A stretch of DNA of 64,000 nt from Gentiana macrophylla (Eukaryota > Streptophyta > Magnoliopsida > Gentianales > Gentianaceae): the NCBI GenBank assembly GCA_026214975.1, contig CM047805.1, positions 115,811,845 to 115,875,844 on the forward strand. Reading direction: 5' to 3'. Under the pieces are notes generated by a model. That model saw only the letters and a program-made list of their open reading frames with translations. It was not told the origin of the DNA and made no database searches. Below are positions 1 to 12,771 of the stretch, piece by piece (the first letter of the stretch is position 1; each line of letters opens with the position of its first letter). A program made the position numbers and the translations under genes.

Positions 1-360
1 CACGGACGATTTACATCGCAAGCTCTCGCCGCGATCGCGCGGCTGGCGTAACAGCTCTCGCGGCATATCGGATCGCTTCATCGCCGTGCACCTCAACATG
101 TCGACCTCGGTCAGACCAACGGGCACGGACGATTTACATCGCAAGCTCTCGCCGCGATCGCGCGCTGCCATAACAGCTCCTCGCGCATATACGGATCGCC
201 ATCGTGTGCACCTCAACATGTCGAACCCGGTCAGACCAACGGGCACGGACGATTTACATCGCAAGCTCTCAAGCCGCAGTCGCAGCGACCAGAACAGCTC
301 CTCGCGGCATATCTGGATCGCTCTATGCTGTGCACCTCAAGTCGCCGTTCGCAGGTGTCA
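1..360. repeat. 120-bp GC-rich tandem repeat, three copies
   Basis: The motif cacggacgatttacatcgca recurs at 1, 124 and 244, giving a unit of about 120 bp. Each unit runs on through a CG-rich stretch, a 'cacctcaacatgtcgaac' block and 'cggtcagaccaacggg'. The third copy decays after about 345. Copies differ by scattered substitutions and small indels. Frames that look open here are by-products of the repeat and are not called genes. The left edge is cut by the window, so the full array length is unknown. Confidence 0.85.
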
Positions 361-670
361 TCACACCTCCCTCGCCGCGTCACAAACCGGCGGTGGTATC
401 CCAAACGGATGGAACGGTTCAAAAGCCATCATTGGTGGTCTTCCCGAGTTTTAGCCGCGTTTGATAGGGCTACTTTGACTAGGGACTATTCCGGACGAAA
501 AATAGCCCATGATTACCCACCATAAATAACCGTCCCTTCGAATGCTCATAATGACGGTAAACCTCTCAGATAACCATCATTACGCCGGTCATTATGACTG
601 TCTCTTCAGATAGCCGTCGCTCTGTCTGCCTACCATTATGGTAATCCATGCCAAACACGCCACCTCCCTC

Positions 671-678
671 TATAAAAG
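671..678 (+). promoter_or_regulatory. TATA box in relic LTR-like sequence
   Basis: The sequence is TATAAAAG preceded by a pyrimidine-rich stretch. The first downstream ATG in a short open frame is at 771, a normal plant spacing. No recognisable product follows, so this is probably a fossil LTR promoter. Confidence 0.4.
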
Positions 679-1998
679 CCACCATGTTACTACTACCTTC
701 TCCAAAAATGCTTACTCTCCCATTTGAGTCACTCGTTTCTTCCTTACAAAATCCCATAAAAACAAGAATGTCTCAGTCAGATAATGATGAATACGAGTTT
801 ATGGAGGAGTACAAAGGCAACGAGCACCTTGAATCCGGCTTGCATTTTCTCCACAACCCATCAGTGGGAGAACAACCCCCAATCTCAATACCACGAGTAG
901 AAATGGAGCAGAATCTCGATACACGCCGCCTTCCCGCCGCCCAAGATTGCGGAGTTAGAGCGTGAAGAGGAAGCCGAGATAAGTGAATCCGAATCTTGCG
1001 AGCACATAGGAGGATCGAGAGGTATTCATCGGCGATCGGATCCATGAGACCGCCCAGAGCGACTATTCAAAAATTCGTGCGCCTAATCCGAATGGAAAGC
1101 GCCAGGGGCCATGGTCGACGCCTGTCTGGGAAGAATGGCAAAGCGTTTTCACGCAGTGGGCCCTTACAATCACCGAGTCCGCAAGCCGAGATCCAAGATG
1201 AGAGAAGATCGCTTCTATATGAGGAGGACGACTGGTAGCCGCCGGATGAGAGAAGATCGCCTCTATATCCAAAAAAGGCGGCCGGGTAGGTCGATCCCTT
1301 GTCGCTATGATCGATCGCGAACTATCAAGCGCGATGTCGACTCCGAGATCACCACTAACGTGTACTAGGAGGAGGAAACCCGCCTGGTAGTGATTGGCGT
1401 GCCTTTCAGATATAGCGTCAATTTCACGATCTTTCGCGGGTTATGTTGCATCAACTTCATGTCACAACCCCGCCGCGCCTCGAAGGAGCGGTCTTGAGAT
1501 TTTCGATACAAACAGAGAGTACTCTTTTCCCTTGCTTAAGATTTTTTCCCACTGGGTTTTTCTTAAGAGAGGTTTTGATGAGGCTCTACTAGTTTGTGTC
1601 CCTAATCATGAGTCCGCTCAACTTTTGTCTTCCAAGAGTGTTCATCAACGAAGACTCTCGACTGTAATACTACTACGCGCGCAACGATTTTCCGCCGCAG
1701 AGTAGGGGGCCATTGATGATACGGAACCTGACACGGTCCCATTATTCCCGGTCAACTCGTCGGAGGGCATAAGTCAAACTCTTTCCCTGAACATGACCGC
1801 GCGACGTCGCCAACTCCTTGGCCACCCCGCCAGAGCATCTTCAGCATAAGGGGGCCGCCCCGGGCGGACCCATTTATATGAGAAGCTCCACCAGTTGATG
1901 GAAAGTTCATAAGCTTAGATAGAGTGCGGGGCCAACTGCCATCTGTCGGGCATCGACACCGCTAGCACGAGTAGTCTTTTACAGCTTTATCCTTTCCC

Positions 1999-2006
1999 TA
2001 TAAATA
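1999..2006 (+). promoter_or_regulatory. TATA box of putative LTR
   Basis: TATAAATA lies after a CCTTTCCC block and is followed by CCCC and then, about 75 bp on, a CT dinucleotide run. This arrangement is typical of plant LTR promoters. The LTR ends were not found. Confidence 0.4.
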
Positions 2007-2290
2007 CCCCCACTATGACATTAATGAAGATATAGAACAACTTTTGCGCATTTATTTCCATGAGCACTGTTGCACCTCTCTCTCTCTCATTTATTGCTTT
2101 CATATTACCACCGTGAGTCCGCCACCAACCTCGATAAACGCCACCGTCCGACGGCGATAACCTCATTGATCGGAACACCACGAAGAGGCCAGATATCCCA
2201 CATCCAGGTTTGCCATCCTGACTACCTGACGGAAATGGACCCGTCACAACGTAGGATAGAATAGGACGGGTCAAATCTTGATAATAATAT

Positions 2291-2650
2291 AATACACGTC
2301 GTTTATTTCATTTCTTTCTTTCATATTATAAAAACTCTACCTTTATGGGGAAAAAAAAGACTGAAATAGAGTTTTAAAAAGTTTTGTCATGGTTTTTACC
2401 TATACAGTGCATCATCATTTGCATAATCCAACTTCCTCAATACCTTTATGTCGCCAAACCTAGTGTGGAAAATCCGAATATTAAGAAAAGAGTACCGCAC
2501 CTATATATCGTTGAAGCTCATTATAGCAAACTGAACTACCCAATATAAGTGATCAACATAGCAAGGCACATCTCAGACAATTCAATACAACATACTAGCA
2601 ACATGTTTGACATTAGATCGAACACCTAGGAACAAAGTTGGTTGAAAGTT
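2291..2650. other. Unassigned AT-rich sequence
   Basis: No coding frame, repeat or RNA signature is recognised. It lies between the relic LTR-like region and the short LTR of copia relic F, and may include the true start of that LTR (an alternative TG start lies at 2604). Confidence 0.4.
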
Positions 2651-2853
2651 TGTTTGGATAGATAGGATGGTGTTTTAGCTGTTGTAACCGTTTCTTCGTA
2701 TATAGAAGGAATTGAAGATCTGTAAACTCAATTCAAAGATTCATAAAGTGTATAATGTACTGAGTTGTTTCCCGCCTCTTTCGATTTCAAATTCTTTTGT
2801 TCCTTGCTTGTTTGTTCTTCATGAATCAATTGGACTGATCTTGAATTTCATCA

Positions 2854-2865
2854 TGGTATTAGAGC
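2854..2865 (+). other. PBS of copia F (initiator tRNA-Met type)
   Basis: TGGTATTAGAGC directly follows an LTR end in CA. It differs from the common copia PBS TGGTATCAGAGC by one C-to-T change. Confidence 0.75.
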
Positions 2866-3076
2866 ATTGCTCTAAGTTCTTCTGCATTATAAGTTTTTCC
2901 TTGCCCTCTATTCAATTTCTTGAAGTGCTCTTTGATGACCAAAATAGTAACGACCAACCTTAACCGGCAGAGTACCAGGTCGGAAGCACTATAGAGATGA
3001 GCAATGTTGTGTCCCACGAGGAATAAATCAACTACCAAAGTCATTATCGAACTTAGTTTAGGCGAATCAAAATTTG

Positions 3077-4775
3077 TGCTAGGAGTAGTAGCAGCGATCG
3101 AGAAACTCGATCTTAGCACAGCGGAAACTTATGCGATTTACGATATGACACATAACTAATTAATCCTACGAGAAGGTTGAAGATTTACCTTATCGGAGAG
3201 GAAGAGATATTCGACCAAAGGAGAAGCTGTGATCTTCCGGATTGTATCTCCAAGCGACGACTGGTTGACGTCGATCCTCGCCGTAGAACCTCCTCGAATA
3301 TGCACAAGAAAAACCCTAGGTTTTTCTTCTCTAAATGACTAAGGCAAGAAACTAATTTTTCTTCCTTTTGATTTATTTGTGGCGCAATTTGTATAAGTTA
3401 TTGTGCTAGGAGGAACTCTCTTCATATAGGAAAATAACTGGTCAAGAGAGTTATCATTTTCACACCACAAAAACCTATTCCCACAAGGAAAATGTATTTT
3501 TGCTACAAAATAAGGGATAATTCCCAAAAAATCAATCTCTTAATTTTTCCATTAATTATCCAACAAATAGATAATTAATTAATTACACATGTGACATTAT
3601 CTAGGAAAATTTCTTCTCCTAAATTACCCACACTAATGGCGCCACCTTAATCATTTAATTTAATATAAAATGTCTTTTCTATTTTACATATTATTTTCCA
3701 AATAAATAATATTGCATATTTATTAAATAGACCAACTATTTAATTTATTCTCGAGGTTCCATATAACGTGAAAACACTCGCGTGTTAGGAGCCAACCTGG
3801 GGACCATTGACCTATAACCAGTAGCTACAATAAATTAAATAAAATATTCATCGAACCGAATATTTCTACTTAATTCATTAATTCCGGAATTACGCCACCA
3901 TAAATCCGAAACTGAACTCTATCGATTATAGATATAACTTATTCTCAAAACGTCGAGTCGAGTCGATAAGTGTCCATTGATATAATCATTTCATATAAAC
4001 TAACCCTCCATAGACTATCCGTACTGAAGTAGGATTATTTCCGTAAACCTTCTTCACTACATCTTATCCTTATTTACCATTAATCCACTAGTGATCAATT
4101 AGTTAATAACCAATACGAACTCCCGGGATCGATCAGTTTCTAGGATCAACAAATAAGGGGATTGTCTTTCTACTTCCCGCAAGAAGGAATGGATTCCATA
4201 TCTGTGAGACACACACTTCTCACTCATTCCAGAATAGTGCCAACGTGAAAGTGATTCGGACTGCACCTCTTAGCGATCCTTAAAGAACACATCAAACCCT
4301 ATCCTGAAACAAGTAGGAGTCTGTAATCACTTCAGGATTAAGGTTAATCCATATATGATCATCTTGTGATTTAATAAGATTTCTCAATCACGGAATTATA
4401 TGAGAAACTCAGACTAAATCAGTCCAGTTCTATATGACTCTCGTCATATATAAATGCCCCACTTAGACAGCCAATGTCGACGGTCCGGATAAGACGGTCA
4501 CACCATAAAGTGTTCTAGGCACATTAATGGTGGTTTAATCAATAGACCCCATACTTTTATTAACTTCACCACGGACTAATAGTTCAAGTGTATCACCATA
4601 AACTTAATCCTCATATGTGACACACTAAGTTATATGGACATATATGATACGACTCAGGGTTTTCAGTAGTGTATTACTTATAAGCACGAAGCAAATAATA
4701 AGATGAGAATAAATCTGTCATTTATTAAATATAAAAACAATTACATAAATTGTCTTTCAGGCGCTACTTCCAACA
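3077..4775 (-). repeat. 3' LTR of copia B
   Basis: This 1,699-bp copy begins on the minus strand with TGTTGGAAGTAGCGCC and ends ...CCTAGCA. It matches 19796-21891 throughout, except that the other copy holds MITE E. The TATA box region has mutated to TATATGAAG (near 3416-3428), whereas the 5' LTR keeps TATATAAAG. Confidence 0.9.
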
Positions 4776-4790
4776 ATCTCCCACTTGCCC
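4776..4790 (-). other. Polypurine tract of copia B
   Basis: Read on the minus strand, GCAAGTGGGAGAT precedes the LTR start TGTTGGAAG. The same tract with flanking sequence is repeated 58 bp further on (about 4830-4845), so the tract is duplicated. Confidence 0.75.
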
Positions 4791-7072
4791 GTAAGGACAA
4801 GCAACAATTGTCTTTCGGGCACACTATATCTAACAATCTCCCACTTGCCCGTAAAGACAAGCAATGATTGTTTTTAGAGCACCACACCCTTATTCTTCTA
4901 TCAATAACATTTTTCCACTTGCTCTAAAGCAGATGAGACATATCCCCAATTTCATACCCGCGAAACGCTCATCAATGACAATAAATGCCACGCGACTTGG
5001 TAAACTGATCAGGTAGGTTGTCGGCTCGAGGCGATCTTTAGGACCGAAACGTCGCCTCTCTGCATGATCTGTCTGACTAGGTGGTACTTACTTTCAATGT
5101 GCTTTTGACCTCTTGTGTTTGTGAAGACCCTTTGCATGAGGTACCTCTCAAATGTTTTCACAGTAAAATGGTATCAGCTCATCGAGACCTGTAATTACTT
5201 CCAGATCAGCAAGGACCCTTTTAAGCCATGCTGCCTCTCTAGCTACTCTGAAATCTGCTATGTATTCAACCAACAGAGTTAAATTGGCAGTGCTGGATTG
5301 CTCCAGACTGTAGCTCCATCACAATGAGTAAACACTGAGTCTGAGATCGATTCACGATCATCCTTAATCCGACAAAAAATTAGAATCAGTGCAGTCAACG
5401 ACACTCAGGTTCGCACCTGAATACACAAGCATATGATTCCTTGTTCTCTAAAGATACTTGAGGATGCACTATACTGCTTTCAATGCTTGAATCTAAGATT
5501 CGATTGTTATTGACTTTTAATAACCTGACTTTCTCTATCCAAAAGAGAATCTATCCTATTTTCTCTATATCCAAAGATTTGAGAGAATTATTCTGTGAGG
5601 GGTTGGGTAGGAAAACCTCTCATTGAATCTAACATTCAAAAATGCATCATCTTAACTAATAAGATGAGTGGGATATTGCCAACAACTTGTTCTCATGAAT
5701 TCGACCGAATCGATTTCTAAGAATGCAGTCCACATCTCTAATTTAGAGAAGCTTGGCTCGTCAGTTCCTGACTTCAGATAACACACTCATGTTGTCCTCA
5801 ACTGTCGCAGTGTTATCCTTTATAAACACTAACGCCTACTACTTTACCAATATTTATTCTCCAGTCTACAAAAGACTCATCAATATTCTGGTCAAGCCTA
5901 CACATTTCAAACATGTGACTTTTAGTGACCTAAAGGTTTGCTTTAATCCTCCAATGGATGTAAGCACTGGCAGTCAATCTGCCATTGGATTTAAGCTAAA
6001 ACCCTTCTGTTCTGAATGAATTCGAGCTCCTTTGTACGGCAAGAAAGTTTCAGGGCATCACCCCTGGTAATCTTTCTGCTTTCCAGGGAGTCAGGCAAGG
6101 CTGAGTAGTGAGAGAGTTTCAAGGCATCACCCCTTTTAAACTATCTACTTCTCAGGGAATTACCCCTATACCACTTGGCTTTTCCTTGAAAGATAAACTT
6201 TTCATTCATTCTCATCATGTAGATCCAATTACTCCCACTGGGCCTGAGACACTCAGGTGGTTCTACAAGATCGTTAACAGAACTGGAGTACCAAAACTCC
6301 ATATATAGGTTTATGGCTTTAAACCAACCTCCTATTGTCAGAATCCTATACAGTCTTCCCTAAAAGACCATAGGTTATCAATTACCCCCAGCAAATTGTA
6401 AAGTCTGCATAATCACAGCGAGTTAATTGATAAACCATACTCCCACTGCATTTGGATGGATTGAAATTTTGATCTAGTTCTGTAGTATTTATCAGTGTTA
6501 TCCCCCAACAACCAATGTTGGATGTGGTCTGATTAAATCAAATAGTAACTCCTTGAGTAACTGTACTTCAAGGTCTAAGGTTGTTATTTAAACATTCTTT
6601 TTGGAAAGGATATAACAGTGTAACCGTCACTATCCGATCTTAAGAATCTTATAACCAACTTTTACTCATTGTATCAAGATATCTCATGAACAGTCACCAT
6701 CTGAACGTGTATGTAAAATCTCCAGTCCTACCTTCAAGCACCAGTGCTAAATGCCTCTATTTGAGGAAGTGGAGTAAATGCACTTCACTCTTTATCCACA
6801 AATTCATAAGCATCTTCTAGGTAGACTTCTCGGTATTACATAATAATGTAAACCGTTATTATGCAACCAATATCTTAATTGAGTTAAGCAGTGTATTGTA
6901 GCATATCAATAACTATACAAGACAGTCTATGGTTTATCCTTTCAGTGAAATCATTTCACTCGGAGGTAGGGCTAGCGTCAGTTCCAAAACTATGCTATAG
7001 CCTATATCTGAGCATGGAATACTCGTTTCTGTGGTATTATCAGAGATTTCTCCAAATATTTAGGCAAACTAA
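4776..7072 (-). pseudogene. Copia B pol remnant (RT/RNase H end)
   Basis: This is the 3' part of B's internal region up to D's insertion point. Compared with D, the stretch around 5170-5400 keeps the order of the RNase H region (the minus-strand equivalent of the DSTTEAEY segment and SWKSS block) but with stops and frameshifts in all frames. The longest frames are under 90 codons and on the wrong strand. The assignment rests on position between PPT and D and on patchy similarity to copia RNase H. It cannot encode a product. Confidence 0.55.
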
Positions 7073-8871
7073 TGTTAGGAAATCACTAGTTTAACGCAGC
7101 AGAATTTAAAATTTGATTTTCTTTTCTAGATCGTTCTTCGTTTAATGCAATAAACACGTTAAGTAGTTTGACGGTTATACCTCAGATGATCTATAAGATC
7201 GTCGCTTTGACCGCCAACGGAGAGTAGTTCAACGCGCAAGCCGCCCACGCGTCCGGCCTCTATCGCTAATCCACATGAACCCTCGCGGAATCCTCCTTGA
7301 TTGCTATCGGAAAAACTCCGGCTGCTAGACCGGACCTTTTCTTCCCTCACAAACTCACTATGGAAGGCTCTCTATTTTACACAAGAATTATGAACTCTTG
7401 CAATTGTGTTGTACAAAAGAGCTTGACACCCACCTCCTATATATAGTAGAAGGTGGCGCTCTAATGGTGTGTAGGAGAAGAAAAACCCTTTTTCCAATAA
7501 AATAAGGAAAATCAACTAGATTGATTTATCTCTTTAATTATAATTTATTTTGCCAATATCATATATTGATTATAATTATCTTATTACCATAAATCTATTT
7601 TTCAAAATCAATTAATATCTTATATTAATATTATGGCAATCTTATTAATTAAAATGCACAATCCAAGTGTATCTTATACACTTAAAAGTGGCGCCCCATA
7701 TGCCAATAAATTGGCTTCCAGAATATTCTTTAATTAATCTAATTTATATATAATTAATATATTGTATATAATTTATTCATAATAAATAAATACCACCATA
7801 TTAATTTACCACTATAACCTTTATAGTCTAGAGATAAACTTTCCTTATTTGGTTATCAACTATAACCGCATTTTAATCCGACTCGATGTTCATATGTGTG
7901 TGACCCGATAGGCTTCCGAATATGTTGGCCGTAGACACAAAGTGCAATTTACTAAAATGCCCTTCATGCCTAACGATCACGGGATAGCGTCTAGCAACAC
8001 ACCGTGACCCCAATCATCGGAAGAGTCAAAAGCAATGACTACTACCTTTCATGTGAAGCGATTATCGTGTAACTTACAATCCTATCATTTGTAATAATAT
8101 CCATACGATCGTATCTCGAGTGTCAATACATTAACGATCGTATCTTATAATCTGGATATCATGCTCTCTCGAATAACACATTTACTCCCACTTTGCAAAG
8201 ATTCTCGAGAGCTAGACATTCCTTATAAAAGGCCATTTCGGATATTCGATCCCAATCATATGGGACGCGATTCCCGGATGACCAATCATGTATACTCCGC
8301 AATGCTTCAATATCATACCCATATGATTGCCCGTGGTTAGGAGAAATCTCAATAGTGTCAAAGCATGACAATCCACACCGTGATGCCATGAAGACTCGGT
8401 CAAAAGGATATTTACACAACCGCCACATAGTGTGACACTTAATGTAAGTGGGTCGGGCCTAACGACGCATTCTCTAATACACGCCCACGCATACCCAAGT
8501 GTCCCTACACTTCGATAGACGAGATCTATCCCTATCTTCTAAAAGATAGAAGACATCCAATACGTGCTAGTTTGATTATACTATCAATGTCCCATTTGAC
8601 AATATGTAAGACTAGAGACATTTAAGTACCAACCTTGTTATAGTGATTAGAGATCTCATCAACCATAATCACTATCATGGTTTTCTCTATCATGATCGAT
8701 ACTAGGGACGTTACTATATATGTACAACAAACAATATGAAGATAAACAATATATAATAACATAAGTGCTTTTATTAATCATAATAAAGTTATTACATGAA
8801 CTAAATAGATCAAATGACTCGACCGGTCGGATCCGGTCCAACCCGATTGGGTTTAGGACACCTTTCCAACA
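7073..8871 (-). repeat. 3' LTR of copia D
   Basis: This 1,799-bp copy starts on the minus strand TGTTGGAAAGGTGTCC and ends ...GATTTCCTAACA. It is almost the same as 14744-16547, with sparse substitutions and one-base indels. Confidence 0.95.
7436..7446 (-). promoter_or_regulatory. TATA box in D 3' LTR
   Basis: On the minus strand the sequence is CTATATATAGGAGG, about 360 bp upstream of the LTR end. The equivalent site in the 5' LTR is at 15105-15115. Confidence 0.55.
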
Positions 8872-8883
8872 ATCTCCCACTTG
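8872..8883 (-). other. Polypurine tract of copia D
   Basis: On the minus strand AAGTGGGAGAT lies directly before the LTR start TGTTGGAAAGG. It is just downstream of the pol stop codon at 8886-8888. Confidence 0.85.
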
Positions 8884-8885
8884 GC

Positions 8886-10708
8886 CTAAAGCCAATCACC
8901 CATATGCCTAAGCCCGTGCAAGTGAACATGTTTCTCATGCTTAGCTTGAGACAATGCCTTGGTTAACGGATCACCTATGTTATCATCCGTGTGGACTTTC
9001 TCTATCTTTACATCTCTTCTATCTACTATCTCTAATCGGTGATAGCGCCAGAGTAGCACATGTTTGGACTTCGATGAGACCTTGGTTCCTTAGATCGAGA
9101 TATCGCTCCATTATTATCACAAGATGCAGGCTTTGGACCTTCAATGGAGGAACCACACCAAGTTCGATGAATGAACTTCTTCATCCAAGCTGCTTCCTTT
9201 GCCGCCTTCGAGGCTGCTTTGTATTCGGCCTCCGTTGTAGAGTCCGCAGTAGTCTCCTGATTGGAACTCTTCCAGCTCACTGCTCCGCCATTAAGAGTGA
9301 AAACAAATCCAGATCGCGACTTGAAGTCGTCCTTGTCAGTTTGGAAACTGGCATCTGTGTAACCTCGTAATACTAAATCATCGTTCCCGAAAACCAGGAA
9401 CATATCCCTAGTACGTCTCATGTACTTAAGGATATTCTTGACAGCAATCCAGTGACCCTCACCTGGATTGGACTGGTATCTGCTAGTCATACTAAGAGGG
9501 TACAAGACGTCTAGTCTTGTGCATAACATGGCATACATGATAGACCCGATTGCCGAAGCATAAGGGACTTTACTCATTTGTGCCCTTTCCTCCTCTGTCT
9601 TAGGACTCATTCCCTTTGACAGGTAGACCCCATGTGACATAGGCAACAATCCTTTCTTGGACTGCTCCATGCTGAATCTCTTCAGCATCTTGTCTATGTA
9701 GGTGGATTGTGACAGACCAAGCAACCTTTTAGATCTATCTCTATAGATCTTTATTCCTAGAATATAGGCTGCATCACCCAAGTCCTTCATAGAGAAGTTC
9801 TTGGATAACCAAGCTTTGACTAATTGTAACATAGGCACATCATTCCCTATGAGCAATATGTCATCTACATAAAGCACTAAGAACACAATGACACTCCCAC
9901 TAACCTTCTTGTAAACACAGGGCTCATCTTCATTCTTGATGAAATCAAACTGTTTGATTATCTTATCAAAGCGAAGATTCCAACTCCGAGAAGCTTGCTT
10001 TAACCCATAAATGGATCTTTGCAGTTTACACACCTTCCTCGCGTCATTGGTTGTGAAACCCTCAGGCTGTGTCATATACACTTCCTCAGACATGTTCCCG
10101 TTAAGGAAAGCTGTTTTCACATCCATCTGCCAGATTTCGTAATCATGGTATCTTTGCAATAGCGAGCAAAATTCTAATGGATTTTAACATGGCAACCGCT
10201 AAAAGGTTTCGTCATAGTCAACTCCTTGTCTTTGCTTATATCCTTTTGCCACTAACCTAGCCTTGTAGGTAGTCACGTTACCGTCCATGTCGGTCTTTCT
10301 CTTAAAGACCCATTTGCACCCTATGGGAACTATTCCCTCAGGTGGATCAACTAAGTTCCAAACTTGGTTGTCTTTCATGGATTCCATTTCAGAATTCATG
10401 GCTTCCAGCCATTTCTCTTTGTCATGCCTTAATAGCACTTCCTCATAAGTTCTAGGGTCCTCATCTTCCATGAGATACACGCCAGTATACCTTTCGGGTT
10501 CACGGCGTACCCTGGTGGATCTTCGAGGTGCTAGTGTGTCCACGGTAGAAGCAGGTGTCACATCTATATGTGGCAAGTCCTCTACTTCCATCAACTGACT
10601 GTTATCCGTACGTGGTTCTCGAATTTCTTCAAGATCAATTTTACTCCCACTGACCCTATTCAGGATAAAATCTTTCTCCATAAAGTGGCCAGTCCTGGCA
10701 ACAAACAC
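8886..10708 (-). pseudogene. Copia D reverse transcriptase and RNase H
   Basis: This is the 3' half of the D polyprotein. The upstream frame (10199-10708) holds the RT start, with CKWVFKRKTDMDGN and the YKARLVAKGYKQRQG block. After a break at about 10160-10199 the frame continues (9032-10159) with DVKTAFLNG, the KVCKLQRSIYGLKQASR motif and the RT catalytic core LYVDDI near 9860. RNase H follows: YTDASFQTD, SRSGFVF, SWKSSNQ and TEAEY. A further shift near 9050 leads to a C-terminal tail ending GDWL and a stop at 8886. It copied the element RNA into DNA in the virus-like particle. At least two frameshifts mean this copy is not functional as it stands. Confidence 0.9.
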
Positions 10709-10718
10709 CTTTTGTTCC

Positions 10719-11873
10719 TCAGGATGGTAAAATTGGTACCCTTTGGTTTCCTAGGATAACCCACAAGCAGACATTTGTCGACACAGGCTCTAATTTGTCA
10801 GGCATCATCCGCTTCACGTAAGTCGGACAACCCCAAGGTTTTAGATGACCTAGGCTCGGTTTTCTCTTAGTCCATACCTCGTATGGCATAGAGTCAACCG
10901 TCTTTGATGGAACTCGGTTCGTTGTATAGGATGCGGTTTTAGAGCATACCCCAAAACGATTTTGGGAGAAGCGCATAGCTCATCATGGATCGCACCATGT
11001 CTAACAAGGTGCGGTTCCTCCTCTCGAATCGTCATTCATTTGTGGCGCCCGGGAGGGGTCCATTCAGGTAGAATCCCATTCTCCTTCAGATAGTCTTGAA
11101 ACTCTCCATCTAAGTATTCTCCACCTCGATCGGATCGAAGTGTTTTGATTTCTTTACCTAGCTGTTTCTCCACCTCACTTCTGAATTCCTTGAACTTTTC
11201 AAAGGCTTCAGACTTATACTTCATTAAGTATATATAACCATAGCGAGAATGGTCATCAGTGAAGGTGACAAAATAAGAGTATCCTCCTTTGGCTTGAATT
11301 GACATTGGGCCACACACATCAGTATGTATGAGCTCAAGCAATTCACTGGATCTTATCCCTTTGCCACTAAAAGGTGACTTTGTCATCTTGCCGAGTAAAC
11401 AAGCTTCGCATACGTCAAACGATTCGTAATCGAATTGATCCAACATTCCATCTTTATGGAGTTTGGAGATGCGATTCTTTTTTATATGGCCAAGTCTACA
11501 ATGCCATAAGTAGGATTCATTCAAGTCATTTGTTTTAGCTTTCTTGTTATTTATATTAAGTACGTCAACATTCATATCTAATATGTAGAGACCATTGCTA
11601 AGTATGCCAGTACCATAAAAGATTCCATCACGTGAAAAAGAACAACATTTATTCTCAAACGTAAATGAAAAACCATCAACATCTAATGCAGAAATGGAAA
11701 TAATGTTCTTCGTAAGAGCAGGAACAAAATAACATTTATTAAGTTCTAGTACTAGCCCACTGGGCAATGAAAGAAAATAAACTCCTACGACGGCAGCAGC
11801 AAAGAACACTTGCTCCATTTCCAACGCGTAGGTCCACCTCTCCTTTCCTCAGATCTCTAGTTCTTCTTAGTGC
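10719..11873 (-). pseudogene. Copia D protease C-terminus and integrase
   Basis: The main frame (11036-11824) starts with the late protease/linker part and then the zinc-binding HHCC region (WHCRLGH, then CEAC about 35 residues on). The integrase core follows with the first two catalytic aspartates in HTDVCGP and RSDRGGEYL. A frameshift near 11036 precedes the third catalytic glutamate. The remaining C-terminal region (10719-10976), with the KPWGCPTYVK block, is in a different frame. Integrase joins the element cDNA to host DNA. As written the enzyme is broken. Confidence 0.88.
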
Positions 11874-12771
11874 CTACATATTCGTACAAATATGAGAACC
11901 ACAACCAGTATCCAATACACAGTGGTTAGACTTAGAAGAAGCAATATTGATCTCAATCATAAATATACCTGAAGTCGAAGCATCAGAATGCTTTTTCTTG
12001 GTACTCAAGAAGCCTTTGCAGTTTCTCCTCCAATGTCCGGTCTCACCGCAATGGAAGCAAGCATCCTTGGATTTATCTTTCGCTATCTTAGGCGTTGGCT
12101 TAGGTGCAGCCTTCGCCTTCTTGGACTTCTTCTGGGCTTTTGCCTTGCCCTTGCTCGAAGTGACCAGCAACACTTGCTTTCCATTCCCCACAGTGCTCTC
12201 AGCAGTCTTCAACATGTTCAATAAATCCGCAAGGGAGCAATCTATCTTGTTCATGTGATAGTTCATCACGAACTGCGAGAATGAATCAGGTAGAGATTGC
12301 GTAATCAAGTCAATACTCAACTCGTTCCAACTTGTGGCCCGGCTTCCCAAGCCTCTCTATGTACCCGATCATTTTAAGCACGTGTGACCCACAAAGCCAT
12401 CCCAGACGCCATCTTACAACTAAACAGGGCCTTCAAGACCTCGCACCTCTCAAAGGCGAGGCGAGAAGCATAAAGTTCCTTTGGTGGACCATGATAGAGT
12501 AGGCGTCTCATCGCTTTTTCGCAGATTCTGTGTCAAAGAAGAAAGCATGATACATGTAGCATCAAGATCTTGTCGTAAGCGATTGCTTGTTGTACTTCTC
12601 GACAACATCTGCAGCCGAACCCTCAGCGGGCTTTTCCGGTAGGGCCTCGTCCAAGACATAGCCAATCTTCTCGTGCCTCAAAACGATTTTGAGGTTTCTT
12701 TCCCAATCGAGAAAATTCGTCTCGTCAAGCTTGTTTTCGGTGATAAAACGAAGGTTCAATTTGTTTGACAT
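11874..12771 (-). pseudogene. Copia D gag and protease start
   Basis: Gag begins at the ATG at 12771 (MSNKLNLRFITENKLDETN, the usual copia gag opening with NFLDWERNLK). The frame shifts at about 12565. It resumes in 11874-12350 with the C-terminal part of the UBN2-type gag domain, a lysine-rich linker and a CCHC zinc knuckle (CFHCGETGHWRRNC). The aspartic protease starts directly after, with its active-site LDTGCGSH. Gag forms the particle and binds RNA. Gag and pol were evidently one continuous frame in the parent, as in most copia elements. Confidence 0.88.

Larger units (their letters stand above)
361..2290 (+). mobile_element. Degraded LTR-retrotransposon-like sequence
   Basis: This segment is richer in GC than its surroundings and shows no long intact frame. 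It contains two plant-type TATA boxes, at 671 and 1999. Around 1530-1585 a stretch reads 'cccactgggtttttctt' followed by a 'gaggttttgatgaggc' block, a signature common near the 3' ends and LTRs of plant LTR retrotransposons. The region after the second TATA box (2007-2270) has a CT-rich run, as in an R/U5 segment. LTR ends, PBS and TSD could not be fixed, so superfamily is undecided. Short frames at 648-965 and 1394-1705 lack recognisable domains. Confidence 0.4.

Noticed and set aside
86..464. Overlapping open frames on both strands
   Set aside because: They run through the 120-bp tandem repeat and only reflect its repeated, GC-rich content. No domain seen.
648..965. 105-codon plus-strand frame behind a TATA box
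   Set aside because: An acidic short frame without recognisable domain in an LTR-like relic. Kept only as a remark on the region.
8954..9370. 138-codon plus-strand frame
   Set aside because: Antisense shadow of the D RNase H on the minus strand.
11947..12258. Hydrophobic plus-strand frames with possible membrane segments
   Set aside because: Antisense of the lysine-rich gag linker and zinc knuckle of D.
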